A stretch of DNA of 64,000 bases. Origin: Mastigias papua. Its lineage: Eukaryota > Cnidaria > Scyphozoa > Rhizostomeae > Mastigiidae. The position numbers were made by a program, and so were the translations under genes. Location: the NCBI GenBank assembly GCA_964019165.1, contig OZ025272.1:1152701-1216700 (forward strand), read 5' to 3'. Under the pieces are notes generated by a model. The model saw only the letters and a program-made list of their open reading frames with translations. It did no database searches and was not told the DNA's origin. Positions 54,501 to 64,000 of the stretch are shown here, piece by piece (position 1 is the stretch's first letter; each line of letters opens with the position of its first letter).

Positions 54501-55620
54501 GGACAACAACAGAAAAGTTCCGAATAGGGTGAAGAGTCTTAATATTTTAAAACAGCAATATTTTACAGATTGTACAGCAATATTTTACAGCAATATTTTG
54601 CAATAAAGGAAGCAGGATAGAATCCTGGCTGATAGCAAGCTCTTCGCTAAATGCAGTGCTTTTACTTTTACAAACCTATATGAGGGATGGAGATATTGAA
54701 ACCCGAGAGAAGAAGGATTTCTCTTAATACTTTGAATGCCTATGTCTGTGTGCTGGTGAAGTGCTAACTAAGCATATAGAGACATCTTCAAACCCTCTCA
54801 TGATAGGAGATTATATTGCAAAAAGTAATGCTGCCTTTAAACTTAAAGAGGTCTGGTAAATATGTAAGATAAGCACATCATAGAGCATTGGAAATAATGA
54901 TATCTCTAGTTACTTTCTAGAGATTTTCCTACCGTCTATCAACAAGTCTATACAAAAAGGTATCTTCCCTGCCCAGTGGAAAATTGTAAAAGTCATCCTC
55001 ATTTTGAAAAGAGGTAAAAATGTAAAAAACCCAACTATCGATCAATATCAGTTCTCACTACCATATTAGGGCTCAGTTTCAAACGTTAGTTTGCAACCAG
55101 CTTTACAGAAATTTCAGTCGTCGGTCATAAGAATCAACAGTTGTGACACCAAAGTTCGAAGTATAAGCCAAAGAGTTCCACATGGTTCATGTTAAAGTTC
55201 CATTTATGTATCTATTCCATCTATCTAGTATCAATGACCTACCAATCATCATCAATACTGCCAAAGTTTATGTGTGCGCTGATGGCAATTGTGTAGGCTT
55301 CCAGGCTGATAGTACTTTAACACTTTTAAATGAGGCTCTAAATACAAACATAGATACTTTAGGTACATGACTTTTAGATAAGAAGCTATCGCTAGATGTA
55401 ATCAAAATGCAACCAAAGGTATGGGCAACTACACCTGCACATACGCATACTCCAGAATATGCTCAAAGCACGAAGTATCCAAGAGTTCACATTGATAGCT
55501 CCCTTGACACCGTTGATAGTTCCACTGATGCATGGATACTTCGCTTAAAGCATATTCGGGAAATGTCTTAAATATTTCGCGATCAAAATACGTTTTAGGA
55601 GAGACCACGCACACAGTAAA
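54500..55620 (+). mobile_element. Degenerate LINE RT copy, same family as 13.5-16.3 kb
   Basis: The + strand reads NKSIQKGIFPAQWKIVKVIL (about 54939-54998, the 'G.FP..WK.A.V' RT motif) and later NDLPIIINTAKVYVCADGN. Non-coding stretches also match the first copy (gtcttaatattt, then caatattttac). Broken by stops; a pseudogene. Confidence 0.75.
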
Positions 55621-55676
55621 CTAGTAGAAAACCTCGGCCAATTTTTTCTAGCTACTTTTCTCTTCTATTGCTTTTA

Positions 55677-55985
55677 TACCCACTCTAATGCACTCTAGGT
55701 ATGTATGCAGCTTTCTGTTGTTCGAATGAATGCCCAAACCGCCAAAGGACATTGAAAGCTGACCATATCATTCAGTAAATCTAGGTTTTCTTTTGTTTCA
55801 GTTGTGAAGAATGTACCACAATGAAACCTCTATACATTGTCTCCGGGCAACAAACTAACAGTACAAAGGTCACATCGAGCTGTTTAGCAGCAGTATTTGT
55901 TTCTCAGAAGGAAGTTTTAGGCAGCTTCAAATTCTAGCAAGATGCCATAGCTTGATGTTTTTATCGCTCAAGTTTCAGGAGCGAT
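55677..55985. repeat. Upstream block of gene C, paralogous to 22190-22570
   Basis: Same order of shared segments as upstream of gene B, directly downstream of the 54.5-55.6 kb LINE. Confidence 0.65.
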
Positions 55986-56008
55986 GGGTGTAACTTCAAA
56001 GCAAGTTC

Positions 56009-57239
<1,231 letters not shown>

Positions 57240-57240
<1 letters not shown>

Positions 57241-57821
57241 CATCACGGGTGTCCTTACATATTAACTCGCCTTAATATCATATGAATTGACTTGCCTGCA
57301 CTAAAATGGCAATTATCTACATGAAGCTAATTAATCTGGGTCTTTGCAATAATCACCTCAGGGTGGCCAGTGGCTGAGATATTTTCAAATCAATTAAGCA
57401 AGCAGAAAGGCCAATTCAGAAGAGAACTTGAATCCAAGGTGATTTTACTTATGAATTATCATGTCAAGATCTACAGAACACATTTAAAAGTTGAATGAAA
57501 GCTGAAGCATTACGTCCAAAACGACACTTCAACGATACGCAATCTTGTCATGTTTTTTAGTCAATTGAGTTAAGACAGAGATGCACTTATTTCTCGGAAG
57601 ACGTTTTACAGTAGAGGAAGTCAACCAGTGAAATACGTCTACTCCAACATCTATTATTGAATTGCATTACAAAAGACAATGCATGGGTATAACCATACAT
57701 ATGGGTACCAACGAAACCTGGTGTAGTTCTACTTTCGTTATTGCTGCGTCTTCTAAAGGAAAATTTGCCATTAAGAGGCAGTGCCCATACAGCCAACTGC
57801 AATTTTGCCGAAAAGGAGAAA
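57240..57821 (+). promoter_or_regulatory. Gene C upstream region conserved with gene B
   Basis: Matches 24421-25261 without the MITE. Shared strings include tgaattatcatgtcaaga and the segment just before the ATG. Promoter plus 5' UTR is inferred. Confidence 0.45.
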
Positions 57822-62725
<4,904 letters not shown>

Positions 62726-64000
62726 GTGAGTTAATTGCTACTTTCAAACAAATCGAATAAGCAAGCATTATAGCAGTTAGAAAGCTTTTCTTTCTACTGT
62801 ATGTACCTTTTCATGCGGGGGTCGTACGGAGGAGACAGAGGAAACTAGGTCAGTAGCTGGCTAGCTAGAAGTAATGAAGCTGGTAACCCAGGATAAGTGT
62901 CGTCTACAACGGGCAACTCCAGTAGGAATAATTGGATACTATATTGCCCTGTACCTGCGCCATATCATGTGCAGCGATACTGTAGTTGTTTATGCTCCTG
63001 ATTTGCAACCAGAGTGTACGTACTTCGAATCCCACTCCATGAGTGGACACATACCAGTGCTATTGTAGCTTGAAAACCAGTCAGGTTTTGTGTTTTACTG
63101 TGATTTAGTTTCCTAGCAGCAAGAATTTTGAGTTGACTTTTGTCTTCGTACTACGAAACAATGCATTCCTTATAGTCCAGTCTTTTCATCATACTCTGCT
63201 GGCCTTTTGTGTAAGCCATCCACTAATATTTATGAAAGCTTCATATTGAAAACTTGACTGACACTAGAGCATAATTTTGGCGGAAGTATTGGTTGATTTT
63301 GAACAGTTGGCATCATCCAATGACATTGAATTATGACTTGTCCTCAATTTAACTGGGTTCCTGTCGTCTGTCGAACTTGAATAAGTTCAAAAACAAATGG
63401 AATGCGAACGTACTCCCGATCTAGTAAATTTATCTTCATCTCGATATCGGTCAACAATTTTTACTCATGACTTCAGCGAAGCATTTGAGTGAAAACTACA
63501 GAGAGCATGAAAAGAGAGCTTAGGAAGTAGTAGGAAAGCCTCGATTAGATACAGAGCAAATCTTCAAATTAACATATTTCAAAATAATGAACAGCAATAT
63601 AAACAACCAGCTAGGAAAATGTTGTCATAACTCTTCTCTGATAAATTCTAATTCGTAAACTACGTGAACTGATTTTCTTATGAAATGAGTTCCAGCCTAT
63701 GGCTAAAGTAAGGATTCTCCATGTTCTGTAGTAAAGTACCCTTCAACTGTCAATCTGCGATCAGTAACTGGCCTAGGATGGAGCATTGGGGTGCATTCAA
63801 TTAGGTTAAATAGAATGGTACAATCACGATGACTTCATATTTATGGAAGGCATGCTCCCACGTTGCTCCTCCGCTGGATCCACTGCTTTCTGCGATCAGA
63901 GTTTATAGTTTAGGAAAAATTTCTTGTGATTTGAGAGCCCAAGTATTGTACAAAAGTAGTTCCAAATGCATATGGTAAAGCTGTTGCTTTACCAATTCTA
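62726..64000 (+). other. Gene C intron 5 (runs off the window)
   Basis: 62860-63010 matches the corresponding gene B intron (31430-31580) and gene A intron (about 940-1090). No coding exon is seen up to the right edge. Confidence 0.55.

Overview
This window is animal nuclear DNA. It carries intron-rich genes with GT-AG introns that encode extracellular modules found in metazoans (EMI, calcium-binding EGF, Sushi/CCP, I-set Ig, ephrin-receptor-like Cys-rich). These sit in AT-rich sequence full of (TA)n arrays and decayed LINE, Penelope-like, SINE and MITE copies. The module mix and repeat types suggest an early-branching marine invertebrate such as a sponge or cnidarian. The sequence alone does not fix the phylum.

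The window holds three head-to-tail paralogues on the + strand. I call them gene A, gene B and gene C; I know no established symbols for them. Gene A (606-9029, 5' part off-window) is the 3' end of an EGF-repeat protein. It shows four alternating pairs of a 6-Cys cbEGF exon and an 8-Cys EGF exon, then a last exon that ends in a hydrophobic C-terminus with no cytoplasmic tail (GPI-anchor-like). Gene B (25262-51938) appears complete: 22 exons whose lengths sum to 8298 nt (2765 codons plus stop). The order is signal peptide, EMI, EGF, cbEGF, 8-Cys EGF, five cbEGFs, two Sushi, EGF, a region of about 1,470 residues with no family I recognise (furin-type sites, Gly-rich segment, coiled coils), two Ig domains, about 180 unassigned residues, an ephrin-receptor-like Cys-rich domain, 8-Cys EGF, two cbEGFs, Thr-rich stalk, TM helix, and a 57-residue tail with two FxNPxY motifs and an overlapping YxxI motif. 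Gene C (57822 onward) repeats the first five exons of gene B and runs off the window.

Genes A and B also hold the remnants of intragenic duplication: intron sequence flanking the repeated EGF exons is conserved from module to module. Genes B and C share upstream DNA and introns, so the B/C duplication carried promoter and introns with it. Two MITEs in the gene B copy have intact empty sites in the gene C copy, and an antisense LINE 3' fragment is shared by both; this gives a relative order of events.

Between the genes (about 9.0-25.2 kb and 52-57.8 kb) I see mostly transposon debris: degenerate LINE endonuclease/RT copies, a tRNA-like SINE, a hAT-type MITE with near-perfect 8-bp target duplications, mariner-like MITEs and a Penelope-like endonuclease remnant in gene C. 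I recognise no other protein gene.

Inference on function: an EMI plus EGF ectodomain on an NPxY tail is the layout of CED-1/Draper/MEGF10 engulfment receptors, and FxNPxY is the LDL-receptor internalisation signal. Gene B is therefore a candidate phagocytic or endocytic receptor carrying a large novel ectodomain. Gene A could be a tail-less, membrane-tethered relative.
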